This document shows positions 1-9,672 of a DNA stretch of 64,000 nt, in pieces. Source of the DNA: Reinekea marina (GTDB taxonomy: Bacteria; Pseudomonadota; Gammaproteobacteria; Pseudomonadales; Natronospirillaceae). The position numbers and the translations under genes were made by a program. The notes under the pieces were generated by a model. It was given only the letters and a program-made list of their open reading frames with translations, did not search any database and was not told the DNA's origin. The DNA lies in NCBI RefSeq assembly GCF_030409715.1, contig NZ_JAUFQI010000001.1, positions 2,096,501 through 2,160,500 of the forward strand, in the 5' to 3' direction. Every line of letters begins with the position of its first letter. Within the stretch, counting starts at the first letter, position 1.

Positions 1-372
1 AACAATATCACAGCAGCACAATATGCCGATTGCATCGGCGTTGGCTTTGCCACGAACCGTTGCAATTACTGGAATTGGTAAATCATATAAAGTATGAAAT
101 AAGCGCGAAAGGTGCTCCGCATCGAGCTGATGTTCAGCTCGCCCCGATTCCTGGCGATGCTGAAGCCAGCGTGAATCTGGTCCACTGCAAAAGTGGGGAC
201 CATTGGCGGTTAACCATAAGATTTTAACGTTGCTGTCTAAAGAAATTTCATCCAATGCCGTAATCAGTGTGCAAACAAACTCATGATCATATGCGTTTCC
301 GATTTCAGGCCGATTAAATATAATTTTTGCGACGCCATCCATTGGGCGTTCTATAACGATCGTTTCCTTCAT
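1..372 (-). CDS. Crotonase-family enoyl-CoA hydratase, N-terminal part (runs off window)
   Basis: The first 124 codons read without a stop from an ATG at 372 to the window edge. The fold signature is a beta-strand/turn start, then NRPEIGNAYD, then GPHFCSGPDSRWLQ (first oxyanion-hole segment) and PIPVIATVRGKANADAIG (second segment), followed by CCCD. The pattern resembles methylglutaconyl-CoA hydratases (LiuC/AtuE type), enzymes of leucine or terpenoid acyl-CoA breakdown. The second segment usually reads GAAFGGGVG or similar. Here the glycines are replaced by Ala-Asp, so activity may be altered. It lies 91 bases downstream of rapA on the same strand. The catalytic Glu region lies outside the window, so the substrate cannot be named. 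Confidence 0.8.
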   Translation of the reverse strand, partial: MKETIVIERPMDGVAKIIFNRPEIGNAYDHEFVCTLITALDEISLDSNVKILWLTANGPHFCSGPDSRWLQHRQESGRAEHQLDAEHLSRLFHTLYDLPIPVIATVRGKANADAIGILCCCDIV

Positions 373-463
373 GTATTTTCTTCTTATATTTAGAAGGGAT
401 ACATTTAAGTTAAACCAGATTGTTACAGAACGCCAGTTTTTGGCGTAAAGAAGTGGTAAGGCT

Positions 464-3115
464 CTAGAGCGACCCTGGTGGTGCGCACAAAATCATTCGT
501 ACGCCGCTGGTCGCAAATTCACAATGCTCCCAAGCGTCAGCTTCAATCGCGATTTGCTGTTTCAGTTTTTCAACATCATCGGCTGTTACCAACGGATTGA
601 CACTCGCTAGGTATTCAATGCGTTCTAATCGTGCACGATTAAACTCAAACGAAGACTGCTTGGCCTTTTCCAATATGTTGTTAAAACGTAACCTAGCGTG
701 CTTTTGACTGGCGTCATAAAGAGGGTTAATACGGTCTTTCGCCTGACGCACCATTTTGCGAGCAAGCTTGACTGGTAAGGTTTTAACCTGCTCTTGCAAG
801 CTGTCTTCCGTTAAAATAGAGGCTAAGTCTTTGTCGCCGCCTTCTAGTACTAGCGTTCGATATAGAGCTTCATCTAAGTGCGGTTTCATCGCATGAACGT
901 GCTTTTCTGGTAATACAACCGACCATTGAGTTTCTAAAAGGAGTTGTCCAGCAGGAACCTGCTCCGATTCCAAAAGGGCAATACTCGCCTGGCCAATATC
1001 CGTTCCAGACAAGATATCTTGTAACCCTTGAATGAAAGGGTGTTCCCAAGAGATGAATAAAATATCTTCACGCTCTAACGCCTTATCGCGTCGGAAAGTG
1101 ATTGTAGCACCGCCTTCTGGAATGCCAGGAAGAGTAGGTATGAGCATATTACTCGATGGAATTAGCTCATAAATACCCGTACCTAAGGCTTCAAAGTGTA
1201 GATTCAACAGGTTTGCGGCCATTTCAACCACATCAAGCGGGTGTTCAAACTCTAAATCTTCGATTGCATGGCGAATCTCATTCGCTTCTGGCTGGCGACA
1301 TGAGTTTAATTCAAGAAGTATATCTCGACCGTTTTCAAGCTCTTGAGAAAGCTGTTCAATTTCAACGACAACTTCTTTTAGTAATTCATCACTCGGGTTA
1401 CTAAACCATTCTTGAGCGTATTTATCATGCACTGCACCAGCGGCGGGTTGCATGCCTTCTAAACAATTCAGGGCATCATGGTACCAGCGGTACTTCATGG
1501 CATCATCGCTTTGTGCATTGGCCATGATATGAATTTCGATGGTTTGTTTTTGGCCAATACGATCTAAACGGCCAATTCGTTGCTCTAAAACATCCGGGTG
1601 GTCGGGTAAATCCCACAGTACTAAATGATGGCAAAATTGAAAGTTTCGGCCTTCACCACCGATTTCAGAGCATACTAAAATTTGTGCGCCATCTTCATCG
1701 TCGGCAAAATGTGCTGCGGCTCTGTCTCGTTCAATTAGGTCTAAGCCTTCATGAAAGGCCGTCGCTTCTACGCCATGAACATGCCACAGCGTCTGGGCGA
1801 GCTCTTTTGCTGTTTCCATCGTTTGAGTAATAAGCAACACTTTTTCGCCACGATGATCTTTAAGGAATTGAAACAGTGCTTTTTCACGTTCCGTCTCGCT
1901 TTCAAATTCTTGAAAGTCTGCAACGCGCTCATGGAACCCCTTGACGCCTTTTCGTGTATTACGATAAACAACTCGGCCGGTACCATGTCTGTCTAACAAC
2001 GCTGACAGCGCTTCTTGCGGGTCATCGTTCCAAGAAACGCCCAGTGCATTTAGCTCATTAATGGTTCGATCTGTAATTTGATCCGCATTGAGGTCACGAG
2101 CAATATTAGTTAATGCTGAAAAGTTGGCTTCTTCACTTTGATACTTTTCAAAGCTAGTAAAACGACCAGCATCTAATAATTGTAAGCGACCAAAGTGCGC
2201 TTGTTGCCCTAATTGCTCTGGAGTCGCCGTCATTAATAATAGGTGAGGGGTGGTGTGAGCCAGTTCAGTCCAATGCAAGCTGGAATTGTCCGCATTTTCG
2301 CTTTCTAAGTGGTGGGCCTCATCAACCACCAGCATGTCCCAGTCTAATTCGGTGATAAGTGCCATGGTGAATTCATTGCGCAGCTCTTTATGAGTAACTA
2401 GGTGTACCTGGCCCATGGCAAAATCGTGAGCGATGTCTTGGTAAAGTTCACAATGAATTGAAAACCGGCGAATCAGTTCAACAAGCCATTGCGCCTGAAG
2501 CGCTTCAGGCACAGCAATTAAGATTCTTTTTGCGCAACCCTGATGATACAAGCGATTAATGATTAGGCCCGCTTCAATGGTTTTCCCCAATCCTACTTCA
2601 TCTGCCAAGAGAGCACGAACGTGTGTATGTTCTGTTGCTTTTTTGGCTACATAAAGCTGGTGAGGTAAGAGGTCTGATCGAGTACCCAGTAAACCATTTA
2701 AATTTTGATTCCAAATGGTGGAGATACCTTTATCTAACGTTGAACGAAAGGAAAACCAATTAGGGTGATCGGTTTGGCCGGTAATTAGCCGCATAATTGG
2801 GTTGTTGCGTTTAACGGTGTCGGCCAGATCTGTTTCAGGCACCATGCGTTCGCCATCTACTTCATATATGACGATGCCATTTAGCTCATGAACCTCTGTA
2901 ATGGTCATTTGGCCATCATCTCGGTGCTCTAAGGTGTCTCCTGCTTCTAACACCAAACGCGTTAATGGTGCTTCTTGCAGTGAGTAATGACGTTCACACT
3001 CTTGTTCTGGGAAAAAGAGGGTTACAGCTCGGGCTTCGATGCTTTGCACCATGCCTAAGCCAAGTTCTGGTTCACTGTCGACAAGCCAACGTTGCCCTTG
3101 AACAAACTCCGTCAT
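464..3115 (-). CDS. rapA: RNA polymerase-associated ATPase RapA (HepA), SWI2/SNF2 family
   Basis: This 883-residue protein has the RapA layout: N-terminal Tudor-like domains (about 1-105), then a SWI2/SNF2 helicase. Motif I is DEVGLGKTIEAG (about 172-183), motif II is VVDEAHHLE, motif III is LLLMTATP, and the second RecA lobe carries GGEGRNFQFC and QRIGRLDRIGQ. RapA recycles RNA polymerase by reactivating stalled or post-termination enzyme. It is somewhat shorter than the E. coli protein (968 aa). The ATG at 3115 starts the conserved N-terminus. It is transcribed divergently from the M16 peptidase gene, with about 158 bases of shared upstream region. Confidence 0.96.
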   Translation of the reverse strand: MTEFVQGQRWLVDSEPELGLGMVQSIEARAVTLFFPEQECERHYSLQEAPLTRLVLEAGDTLEHRDDGQMTITEVHELNGIVIYEVDGERMVPETDLADTVKRNNPIMRLITGQTDHPNWFSFRSTLDKGISTIWNQNLNGLLGTRSDLLPHQLYVAKKATEHTHVRALLADEVGLGKTIEAGLIINRLYHQGCAKRILIAVPEALQAQWLVELIRRFSIHCELYQDIAHDFAMGQVHLVTHKELRNEFTMALITELDWDMLVVDEAHHLESENADNSSLHWTELAHTTPHLLLMTATPEQLGQQAHFGRLQLLDAGRFTSFEKYQSEEANFSALTNIARDLNADQITDRTINELNALGVSWNDDPQEALSALLDRHGTGRVVYRNTRKGVKGFHERVADFQEFESETEREKALFQFLKDHRGEKVLLITQTMETAKELAQTLWHVHGVEATAFHEGLDLIERDRAAAHFADDEDGAQILVCSEIGGEGRNFQFCHHLVLWDLPDHPDVLEQRIGRLDRIGQKQTIEIHIMANAQSDDAMKYRWYHDALNCLEGMQPAAGAVHDKYAQEWFSNPSDELLKEVVVEIEQLSQELENGRDILLELNSCRQPEANEIRHAIEDLEFEHPLDVVEMAANLLNLHFEALGTGIYELIPSSNMLIPTLPGIPEGGATITFRRDKALEREDILFISWEHPFIQGLQDILSGTDIGQASIALLESEQVPAGQLLLETQWSVVLPEKHVHAMKPHLDEALYRTLVLEGGDKDLASILTEDSLQEQVKTLPVKLARKMVRQAKDRINPLYDASQKHARLRFNNILEKAKQSSFEFNRARLERIEYLASVNPLVTADDVEKLKQQIAIEADAWEHCEFATSGVRMILCAPPGSL

Positions 3116-3273
3116 ATATACCTCTAAAACTGAGAAAGGGGCGGTATTCTACGGATTTAACCATAATATTAAAGGGTTATATCCAAACTTAATTTGCTTT
3201 CAACCCCTTTAGCGCCATAAGCTATAGCGTTATCTATTAAAAATAGACCAAATCTTAGGCACAGGCATAATAA

Positions 3274-6204
3274 ATGACCAAATCAGAAGTTACGACAGCA
3301 ACAATGTCTCCCCATTCATCATTTGAGGCGGTTAAATCTCACTATGTTGAATCACTTAATGTTCGCCTTGAACATTATCGTCATAAAAAAACAGGCGCAG
3401 ATCACTTTCACCTAGCCAGTGACCACGAAGAAAATATATTTATGGTGACATTGCGCACTATGCCAAAAGACTCTTCCGGTGTCGCCCATATTTTAGAACA
3501 TACGGCATTATGCGGTTCAGAAAAGTACCCGGTTCGTGATCCATTTTTTATGATGACACGCCGTTCTCTAAATACATTTATGAATGCAATGACCAGTAGC
3601 GACTGGACAGCATATCCATTTGCCAGCGAAAACAAAAAAGATTACGAAAACCTTTTAGATGTGTATTTGGACGCTGTATTTTTTTCTAGGCTAGATGAGC
3701 TAGACTTTTTACAAGAAGGGCATCGTTTAGAGTTCGAAGAACCCACAAACACAGAGTCACCATTAGTGTATAAAGGTGTTGTGTATAACGAAATGAAAGG
3801 AGCCATGAGCTCACCGGTTAGTCAGATATACCAATCTTTAAAACATTATTTATTTCCAAACAATACTTATCACTTTAACAGTGGTGGTGATCCTGAGTGT
3901 ATCCCAGATTTAACATACGATGATTTACTCTCTTTCTATAAAACTCATTATCACCCATCTAATGCTAGCTTTTTTACATTTGGAAACCGTTCTGCTGAAG
4001 ACATACAGCAGCGTATAGATGAAAAAGCCTTAAATAGATTCGATGCTTTAAATGAGAAGCTTTCTGTACCTTTAGAAAAGCGTTTCAATCGTGAACTAAG
4101 AGTTGAAGATGCCTATGCTTTTGAAGGTGACAGTGTTGAAAACAAAACTTATTTATCGATGGGTTGGTTATTAGGTGAAAGCACCGATCTATACGCACAA
4201 CTCGAAGCGCATTTATTAAGCGATTTATTGTTCGACAACAGCGCAACTCCGCTTAGAAAAGCGTTAGAGACGTGTGAATTTGGTACGAACCCAAGCCCAT
4301 TGTGTGGCCTAGATGATTCAAATCGTGAAATGGTCTTTTTATGTGGTCTAGAGGGCAGCGAACCCAAACACCAGCAAGATTTTGAACAGCTCGTTTTAAA
4401 TACTTTAAAAGAAGTAGCTGAAAACGGTGTGCCACAAGAAAGTATTGATGCGATGTTGCACCAACTTGAGTTGTCGCAACGTGAAATTACCGGTGATGGT
4501 TATCCCTATGGTTTACAACTTATTTTATCATTGACTGGAGCCGCTACGCACGGTGGCAGTGTGATGGATGCTTTAGATATAGATGCTGCACTTGAAAAGT
4601 TAAGAATTAAAAGTAAGAGCCCTGATTACATTCCTGAATTGGTCAATAAGTTGCTATTGCAGAATGTGCATCGCGTAACGTTAACAATGCGCCCTGATGC
4701 TAAACTCGTTGAGCGACAAACAAACAATGAACGACTGCGTTTAGAAGCCATTGAAGATAGTCTTACGGAAGCAGAAAAGAAAGCAATTGTTGAACAAGCT
4801 AGTGCATTGAAAGTACGTCAAGAACAACCCGATGATGGTGACATATTACCCAAAGTAATCTTGGCCGATGTAAAACCTGATGTGAAAACTTTAGCACCCA
4901 TTAAAGAGATGCCTATTGTTCAATACGGTGCAGGCACGAACGGCATTGCTTACCAGCAACTTTATTGGGCATTACCTGTTTTAAGCAAAGAAGAACAAAT
5001 TTTGTTGCCTATTTATACATCGCTTTTAACTGAACTAGGCTCGGGTGATAAGTCGTATTTAGATTTGCAAAATTGGCAGGCTGCACGCACCGGCAGTGTT
5101 CATCTTTACAGCATGTATAAACCGAGCCTGACCGATTTAGACAGCATCAATGGCTATTTGATTTTCTCAGGAAAAAGTTTAGTTCGACACGCGGATGAGT
5201 TAACAGACATCATGGCAAGTCACTGGCTAGAGCCACGTTTTGATGAAGTAGATCGAATATTAGACTACCTAACGCTTATGAGTTCGCGTCGATCGCAGGG
5301 TATTACTGGCAGCGGGCATAGCTTAGCCATGCAAGCGGCATCGAGCGCACAAAGTGTTGGCAGTGCTTTTGTTTACAACAGCTCGGGTCTTCCTGCAATT
5401 GCTAGACTAAAACAATGGGTTGAACAATGGAAACAATCTCCAGAGCAATTAACACAATGGTTGCAAGGTTTATATGCGCTGCATAAAAAGCTTTCTTCTT
5501 TAACACCACATGCACTGTTAGTTGCTGAAAAAGATGAATTACCCGTTCTTGAAGCGCATTTATTGCAAAGTAAATTCAAATTAACGGCAGAACCCAGTAT
5601 TTCTGTTCAGCCTGCAGAGGTAAATAGCCACTCAAAAATAGTTTGGAGTACTTCTACACAAGTTAACTTTTGTGCGGCCGCTTTTAAAACAGTTGCGCCG
5701 ACTCACGAAGATTCTGCGCCTTTAACGGTGCTAGCTGGTGTGCTAAGAAACAATTATTTGCATCGAACTATCCGTGAACAAGGAGGTGCATACGGGGGAG
5801 GAGCATCACACGATAATAGCAATGGCGTTTTCCGATTTTATTCATATCGAGACCCTCGTTTAGAGGAAACGCTTAAAGACTTTAATGCGAGTATTGAGTG
5901 GTTAGCCCAAGGAGATTTTACGTCTGAAAAAGTAGAAGAATCTATTTTAGGCGTAGTAAGCTCGATGGATAAGCCTGGTTCACCGGCCGGAGAGGCAAAA
6001 ATTGCTTACCAAAACAGACTATTTGCTCGTTCTGATGACTTTAGACGTGAATATCGTGAGCAATTGTTGAATGTTAATAAGCAACAACTCGTTGATTTAG
6101 CCGGAAAATACTTAACGAGTGATAATGCTTCTCATGCGGTCATTACTAATGGGGAACAAGCTGAAGTATTGGCTGATAAGGGCTTTAATTGGCAAAAAAT
6201 TTAG
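3274..6204 (+). CDS. M16C-family zinc metallopeptidase (presequence protease/PreP-like)
   Basis: A 976-residue member of the insulinase/pitrilysin superfamily. The inverted zinc motif HxxEH is present as HILEH (72-76), and the third ligand is the Glu of VVYNEMKGAM (about 173). The C-terminal half carries the R/Y region REQGGAYGGGAS expected of the M16 domain that closes over the substrate. Length and the M16C-associated middle region fit the PreP type, which degrades short unstructured peptides inside a closed chamber. No signal peptide is evident, so a cytoplasmic location is inferred. A second in-frame ATG lies at 3304; neither start has a convincing ribosome site. A terminator follows directly. 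Confidence 0.9.
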   Translation: MTKSEVTTATMSPHSSFEAVKSHYVESLNVRLEHYRHKKTGADHFHLASDHEENIFMVTLRTMPKDSSGVAHILEHTALCGSEKYPVRDPFFMMTRRSLNTFMNAMTSSDWTAYPFASENKKDYENLLDVYLDAVFFSRLDELDFLQEGHRLEFEEPTNTESPLVYKGVVYNEMKGAMSSPVSQIYQSLKHYLFPNNTYHFNSGGDPECIPDLTYDDLLSFYKTHYHPSNASFFTFGNRSAEDIQQRIDEKALNRFDALNEKLSVPLEKRFNRELRVEDAYAFEGDSVENKTYLSMGWLLGESTDLYAQLEAHLLSDLLFDNSATPLRKALETCEFGTNPSPLCGLDDSNREMVFLCGLEGSEPKHQQDFEQLVLNTLKEVAENGVPQESIDAMLHQLELSQREITGDGYPYGLQLILSLTGAATHGGSVMDALDIDAALEKLRIKSKSPDYIPELVNKLLLQNVHRVTLTMRPDAKLVERQTNNERLRLEAIEDSLTEAEKKAIVEQASALKVRQEQPDDGDILPKVILADVKPDVKTLAPIKEMPIVQYGAGTNGIAYQQLYWALPVLSKEEQILLPIYTSLLTELGSGDKSYLDLQNWQAARTGSVHLYSMYKPSLTDLDSINGYLIFSGKSLVRHADELTDIMASHWLEPRFDEVDRILDYLTLMSSRRSQGITGSGHSLAMQAASSAQSVGSAFVYNSSGLPAIARLKQWVEQWKQSPEQLTQWLQGLYALHKKLSSLTPHALLVAEKDELPVLEAHLLQSKFKLTAEPSISVQPAEVNSHSKIVWSTSTQVNFCAAAFKTVAPTHEDSAPLTVLAGVLRNNYLHRTIREQGGAYGGGASHDNSNGVFRFYSYRDPRLEETLKDFNASIEWLAQGDFTSEKVEESILGVVSSMDKPGSPAGEAKIAYQNRLFARSDDFRREYREQLLNVNKQQLVDLAGKYLTSDNASHAVITNGEQAEVLADKGFNWQKI

Positions 6205-6221
6205 CGCTATGTTGTGCCGTT

Positions 6222-6255
6222 AAAAAGGGCTGCCAAAAGGGCAGCCTTTTATTTT
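6222..6255. terminator. Bidirectional hairpin terminator between the M16 peptidase and xthA
   Basis: Stem GGCTGCC (6228-6234) pairs with GGCAGCC (6240-6246). It is flanked by A-rich sequence on one side and TTTTATTTT on the other, so it can act as a rho-independent terminator for both converging genes. Confidence 0.85.
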
Positions 6256-7078
6256 AGGCAAGTTCAATATCTAACGTCAGCCAAATGGGCGCATGGTCGC
6301 TGGGTTTTTCTAAACCGCGAGTATCGTAATCTATCCCGGCTTCTTTAATTAATGGTACTAATGGTTTTGTGATCATGATTTGATCAATGCGAAGTCCGCG
6401 TTTTGGGTTGTCATCAAAACCTTTAGACCGGTAATCAAACCAACTGAATCGATCGTTAACTTCGGGATACAAGTGACGGTAGGAATCGATAAAGCCCCAA
6501 TCTCGAATGCGTTCAAACCATTCACGTTCTTCTGGTAAAAAAGCAGACTTACCTTCACGCAACCAACGTTTGGCGTTTTTTTCGCCAATGCCAATATCGT
6601 TATCGACTGGTGCAATATTAAAATCGCCTAAAATAATGACTAAATCATCTGGTGTAACATTCGTATTTAGCCACGCAAGTAAATCGGCGTAAAATTTTCG
6701 CTTTGCTGGCCATTTGGTTTCGTGTTTATTGCTTTCGCCTTGTGGGAAATATCCGTTAATAACAGTTAGTAATTGGCCATTAACTAATGGGTGCTGGGTG
6801 ATAATAAGTCTGCGCTGGTCATCTTCGGAGTCGGTAGGGTAGCCGCAAGTATACTCCACTGGGGTCCGAGTAAGCGTTGCAACGCCATGGTGTGCCTTTT
6901 GCCCCCAAGTTTGCGAAACCAATCCACTGGCTACTTGCACATCTTCATGTGGGTATAAGTCGCTATGGACCTTAATTTCTTGCAAGCACAGAATGTCGGG
7001 GTCGTGTTGCGCTTTTAAGGCCGCTAATTGATGATAACGGGCTCGTACGCCATTGATATTAAAAGAAATAATCTTCAT
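6254..7078 (-). CDS. xthA: Exodeoxyribonuclease III
   Basis: A 274-residue endonuclease/exonuclease/phosphatase-fold enzyme of DNA base-excision repair (AP endonuclease and 3'-5' exonuclease). Visible catalytic motifs are ISFNINGVRAR at the N-terminus, LCLQEIKV (metal-binding Glu), IILGDFNIAP (catalytic Asp/Asn), LRIDQIMI and the terminal SDHAPIW (catalytic His). Length and motif order match XthA. The gene is divergent from tdk, with 83 bases between starts, and converges on the M16 peptidase gene. Confidence 0.95.
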   Translation of the reverse strand: MKIISFNINGVRARYHQLAALKAQHDPDILCLQEIKVHSDLYPHEDVQVASGLVSQTWGQKAHHGVATLTRTPVEYTCGYPTDSEDDQRRLIITQHPLVNGQLLTVINGYFPQGESNKHETKWPAKRKFYADLLAWLNTNVTPDDLVIILGDFNIAPVDNDIGIGEKNAKRWLREGKSAFLPEEREWFERIRDWGFIDSYRHLYPEVNDRFSWFDYRSKGFDDNPKRGLRIDQIMITKPLVPLIKEAGIDYDTRGLEKPSDHAPIWLTLDIELA

Positions 7079-7161
7079 TTGGGTCCTTAGGCATTGTGGC
7101 TTGAAGGGTTTGGCGGCTATTATTACCAGACCTTAAGCAAATTACCAATGTTAGGCATTCT

Positions 7162-7734
7162 ATGGCGCAACTCTATTTTTATTATTCGGCGATGAATGCC
7201 GGTAAATCAACTGCACTTTTGCAATCTGACTATAATTATCTTGAGCGTGGAATGACCACACGGTTACTGACGGCCCAATTAGATAATCGCTTTGGTGAAG
7301 CTACAATTTCTTCAAGAATAGGGCTTTCTAAGCCTGCCGACACCTTCAATGAAAGCACTGATTTAGTTACTTGGTACTTAGACGGACCCAAAGTTAATTG
7401 TATATTTATCGATGAAGCACAGTTTTTAACCAAAGAGCAGGTAAATCAGCTGGCGGTTATTGTAGACAAATACAACACGCCTGTTTTGTGCTACGGCATT
7501 CGTACTGATTTTCAAGGTGAGTTGTTTACCGGCAGTGCACGGCTTCTGGCAATTGCAGATAAGCTTACTGAATTGAAAACCGTTTGCCACTGTGGCCGAA
7601 AAGCCATCATGGTTGTAAGAATGGATGAACAAGGCAAAGCATTGGCTCATGGTGCGCAAGTACAAATTGGCGGCAATGAAAAATACGTATCTATGTGCCG
7701 GCGTCATTATCATGAAGCATTAGCGATAGCCTAG
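7162..7734 (+). CDS. tdk: Thymidine kinase, type II
   Basis: A 190-residue deoxynucleoside kinase of the TMP salvage pathway. The P-loop is [10 protein letters not shown] (about 8-17) and the Walker B region is FIDEAQF. The lasso-domain zinc site uses the Cys of CHCGRKA plus a C-terminal CRRHYH. The substrate-binding stretch [10 protein letters not shown] is typical. Length equals the usual bacterial enzyme. It stands alone on the plus strand and converges on the GNAT pair. Confidence 0.95.
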   Translation: MAQLYFYYSAMNAGKSTALLQSDYNYLERGMTTRLLTAQLDNRFGEATISSRIGLSKPADTFNESTDLVTWYLDGPKVNCIFIDEAQFLTKEQVNQLAVIVDKYNTPVLCYGIRTDFQGELFTGSARLLAIADKLTELKTVCHCGRKAIMVVRMDEQGKALAHGAQVQIGGNEKYVSMCRRHYHEALAIA

Positions 7735-7743
7735 TTTTTACTT

Positions 7744-8568
7744 TTAAACCGCCGTTTTGCGGTGGGACTCTGGCCACCAGCACAATGAACATTCACGTTC
7801 GACAATAGAAAACCCTAAGCTTTGATACAACGCCGTTGCGTGGTAATGCTCATCGGCCACAATAACCAATGATTGTAGAGAGCTAGGGGCATTTTGTATA
7901 AGTAATGTTAATAAAGTAGAGGCGATTTTTTGGTTCTGATACTCAGGTATCACGTGTACATTTTGGAAACGACCTAGTGCATCTTTATGGTATAAACCGG
8001 CATAACCAATTAATTGGTTGTTCACAAAGGCTCCTAAATAGTTTCCTAGCTGTGCCTTTTCTAGTTGATTATAATTTTTTGCTTTTCGTGTTAAGTAGGT
8101 TTTCAAGCCTTCTTCAGAATAATCACCTTGTTGATCTGCTATTGATAACTGAATCCATTGCTCCCAATCTTCCTGCGAAGTTAATGCGCGATAAACAGGG
8201 GTTTGATTTAGTTTTATAGGCTCTTTAAAAGCTGATTTGTTCAGCGCAAGAATGTGCATTTCTTCAAATTCAAAACCGGCACTCGTAAAAGACTCAATAA
8301 TAGCCAACTCATTCTCATTATTTCTAACCCAGCTGAAAGTTAAATGTTCTACTTTAGGCATGTCTTTAAACTCATGAGTGAATATTTTCAGCCATTCTTC
8401 TTTTGAATGAGTGCTAATTGGAACACTTAACGCTAATAAATTTCCAAAATAATAACTCGGGTTGCTGGCCGTTTTTAAAACTGTGTACTCTGGTTTTACG
8501 AGGATATCCGCTTCGAGTTGGCTGATTACAAACTCACTTTGAAATCCTAAATTACTTATAGGCGTCAT
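7744..8568 (-). CDS. GNAT-family N-acetyltransferase
   Basis: A 274-residue protein with a GNAT domain in its C-terminal half. Motif A is FQNVHVIPEYQNQKIASTLL (V-x-P-x-x-Q/R-x-x-G/A-x-A pyrophosphate loop), followed by LYQSLGF near the end. The N-terminal about 120 residues contain a weaker, possibly degenerate second GNAT-like fold. The gene starts 13 bases after the stop of the next GNAT gene and is probably its operon partner. The substrate is unknown. The pair converges on tdk. Confidence 0.8.
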   Translation of the reverse strand: MTPISNLGFQSEFVISQLEADILVKPEYTVLKTASNPSYYFGNLLALSVPISTHSKEEWLKIFTHEFKDMPKVEHLTFSWVRNNENELAIIESFTSAGFEFEEMHILALNKSAFKEPIKLNQTPVYRALTSQEDWEQWIQLSIADQQGDYSEEGLKTYLTRKAKNYNQLEKAQLGNYLGAFVNNQLIGYAGLYHKDALGRFQNVHVIPEYQNQKIASTLLTLLIQNAPSSLQSLVIVADEHYHATALYQSLGFSIVERECSLCWWPESHRKTAV

Positions 8569-8581
8569 ATATTATTTTGCT

Positions 8582-9058
8582 TTACATTGATTGGTTTGGA
8601 GTGATAGGCGTAGAGTAGCCATCTGGAAATGATTCGGGTAAAAGCATTCCACCTAATATTTTTTGGTAAAAATTTACCGGCCCAGGCGAACCGATAAACG
8701 CATATACATAGCCTCGTTGCATTAAACGATGCATCGCATCTACTAGCAATATTTTACCTAAACCTAAGCCTCGCTCGCTCTCTAACACACCGGTGGGCCC
8801 GAAAAAGCTTGGGAATGTTAAATCGAAACCGGCAAATCCGACTATAGAATTATTCTTAGTAATAAGAGAAACTTTAGCCGGGTGGCCGGAAAGTCCGCAC
8901 AATACTTCATTTGACCATTCAGGTAAAAAATTCGCATCGACCCATTCAACAATGGTTTGGCTATCCCAAGGTTTGGCGATGTCTAATGTATAACCATCTG
9001 GCAGTGCTGGAATAGGTGGTAAGTTTTTAAGTGGAACAATCATATCCGGCATAGGCAT
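8582..9058 (-). CDS. GNAT-family N-acetyltransferase
   Basis: A 158-residue single-domain GNAT. Motif A is TGVLESERGLGLGKILL, with the R/Q-x-x-G-x-G/A loop intact, followed by an AFIGSPGPVNFYQKI segment corresponding to motif B. It is the first gene of a two-gene acetyltransferase unit with the 274-residue paralogue downstream. No substrate-specific motif was recognised. A possible internal start (MIVPL) lies six codons in. The region upstream holds a gene remnant rather than a clear promoter. Confidence 0.8.
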   Translation of the reverse strand: MPMPDMIVPLKNLPPIPALPDGYTLDIAKPWDSQTIVEWVDANFLPEWSNEVLCGLSGHPAKVSLITKNNSIVGFAGFDLTFPSFFGPTGVLESERGLGLGKILLVDAMHRLMQRGYVYAFIGSPGPVNFYQKILGGMLLPESFPDGYSTPITPNQSM

Positions 9059-9092
9059 TACTCTTTAAAACCTTTAAAAGTGTAGTGTAGGG

Positions 9093-9331
9093 TCATAGTA
9101 TCCTATTGGTAATAGGGTTCAACTTTATCACCGTAGAGCGTGTATCCGCTGCCCCCAAATCAGATTCTTGATACTCCACCTTGAAAAGCTTACTGACGTG
9201 GGCAGGGTCATAAGTGTATCGAATTGAAGTGCTTTTAATGCTTCAATAAGCTCTGTTGCTGCAGGCGAGCCGTGCTCCAAATTTCCGTTATCGTTTTCCC
9301 ATATCACGGGTATGTAAGTTTGCTTCCCTAA
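9093..9331 (-). pseudogene. Remnant of an unrecognised gene, C-terminal fragment with frameshift
   Basis: Two adjoining minus-strand frames read like natural protein but neither is a whole gene. From about 9331 one frame gives IPVIWENDNGNLEHG and AATELIEALKAL. Near 9220 the sensible reading moves to another frame giving YTYDPAHVSKLFKVEYQ and DTRSTVIKLNPITNR, ending at a TGA at 9093-9095. An in-frame stop lies just upstream at 9332-9334, and no start or ribosome site is present. I read this as the decayed C-terminal end of a gene. The family was not recognised. A sequencing error or coincidence cannot be excluded. Confidence 0.4.
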
Positions 9332-9384
9332 TTACGCTTTATTGGTATAGCTTGTGCATAATTGTTTAATTTAAGTAGATTGAA

Positions 9385-9672
9385 CTAGGAATAATCAGAA
9401 GGGCCACTGATTAGGGAATAAAATTTGCCCTTTAAAAGTGCACCTTGAGAGTAGATAAGCGACGAAAAGACATCTTTAAATTCGGGGTAATGAGAGTCAT
9501 TTGAAAACGGTATCAGTGCCAAAGTGGTATCGGCATGAAAAGATTCACAGTCAATAATCTCGACTTCATGAAGATCTTCTACATGGCTTAATTGGTGAAC
9601 AAGCACAATGATGTTGGTCGACAAAAATACGCCAAACATCAATACAAATAGCAGTGTGTGAGTACGGTCCAT
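9385..9672 (-). CDS. Small hypothetical protein with N-terminal membrane segment
   Basis: A 95-residue protein starting at MDRTHTLLFVLM, chosen over an upstream TTG at 9711. Residues about 7-26 form one hydrophobic segment, either a signal anchor or uncleaved signal peptide. It is followed by VHQLSHVEDLHEVEIIDC with several His, Asp/Glu and Cys, then a soluble tail. The short His-rich pattern recalls DUF2946-like small membrane proteins, but the match is weak. The gene is divergent from the chemoreceptor gene and sits beside a gene remnant. It could be real or a fossil ORF. Confidence 0.4.
   Translation of the reverse strand: MDRTHTLLFVLMFGVFLSTNIIVLVHQLSHVEDLHEVEIIDCESFHADTTLALIPFSNDSHYPEFKDVFSSLIYSQGALLKGKFYSLISGPSDYS

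Noticed and set aside
431..446. Short CGCCA/TGGCG hairpin after rapA
   Set aside because: Only five or six pairs and no proper T-run, so it is too weak to call a terminator.
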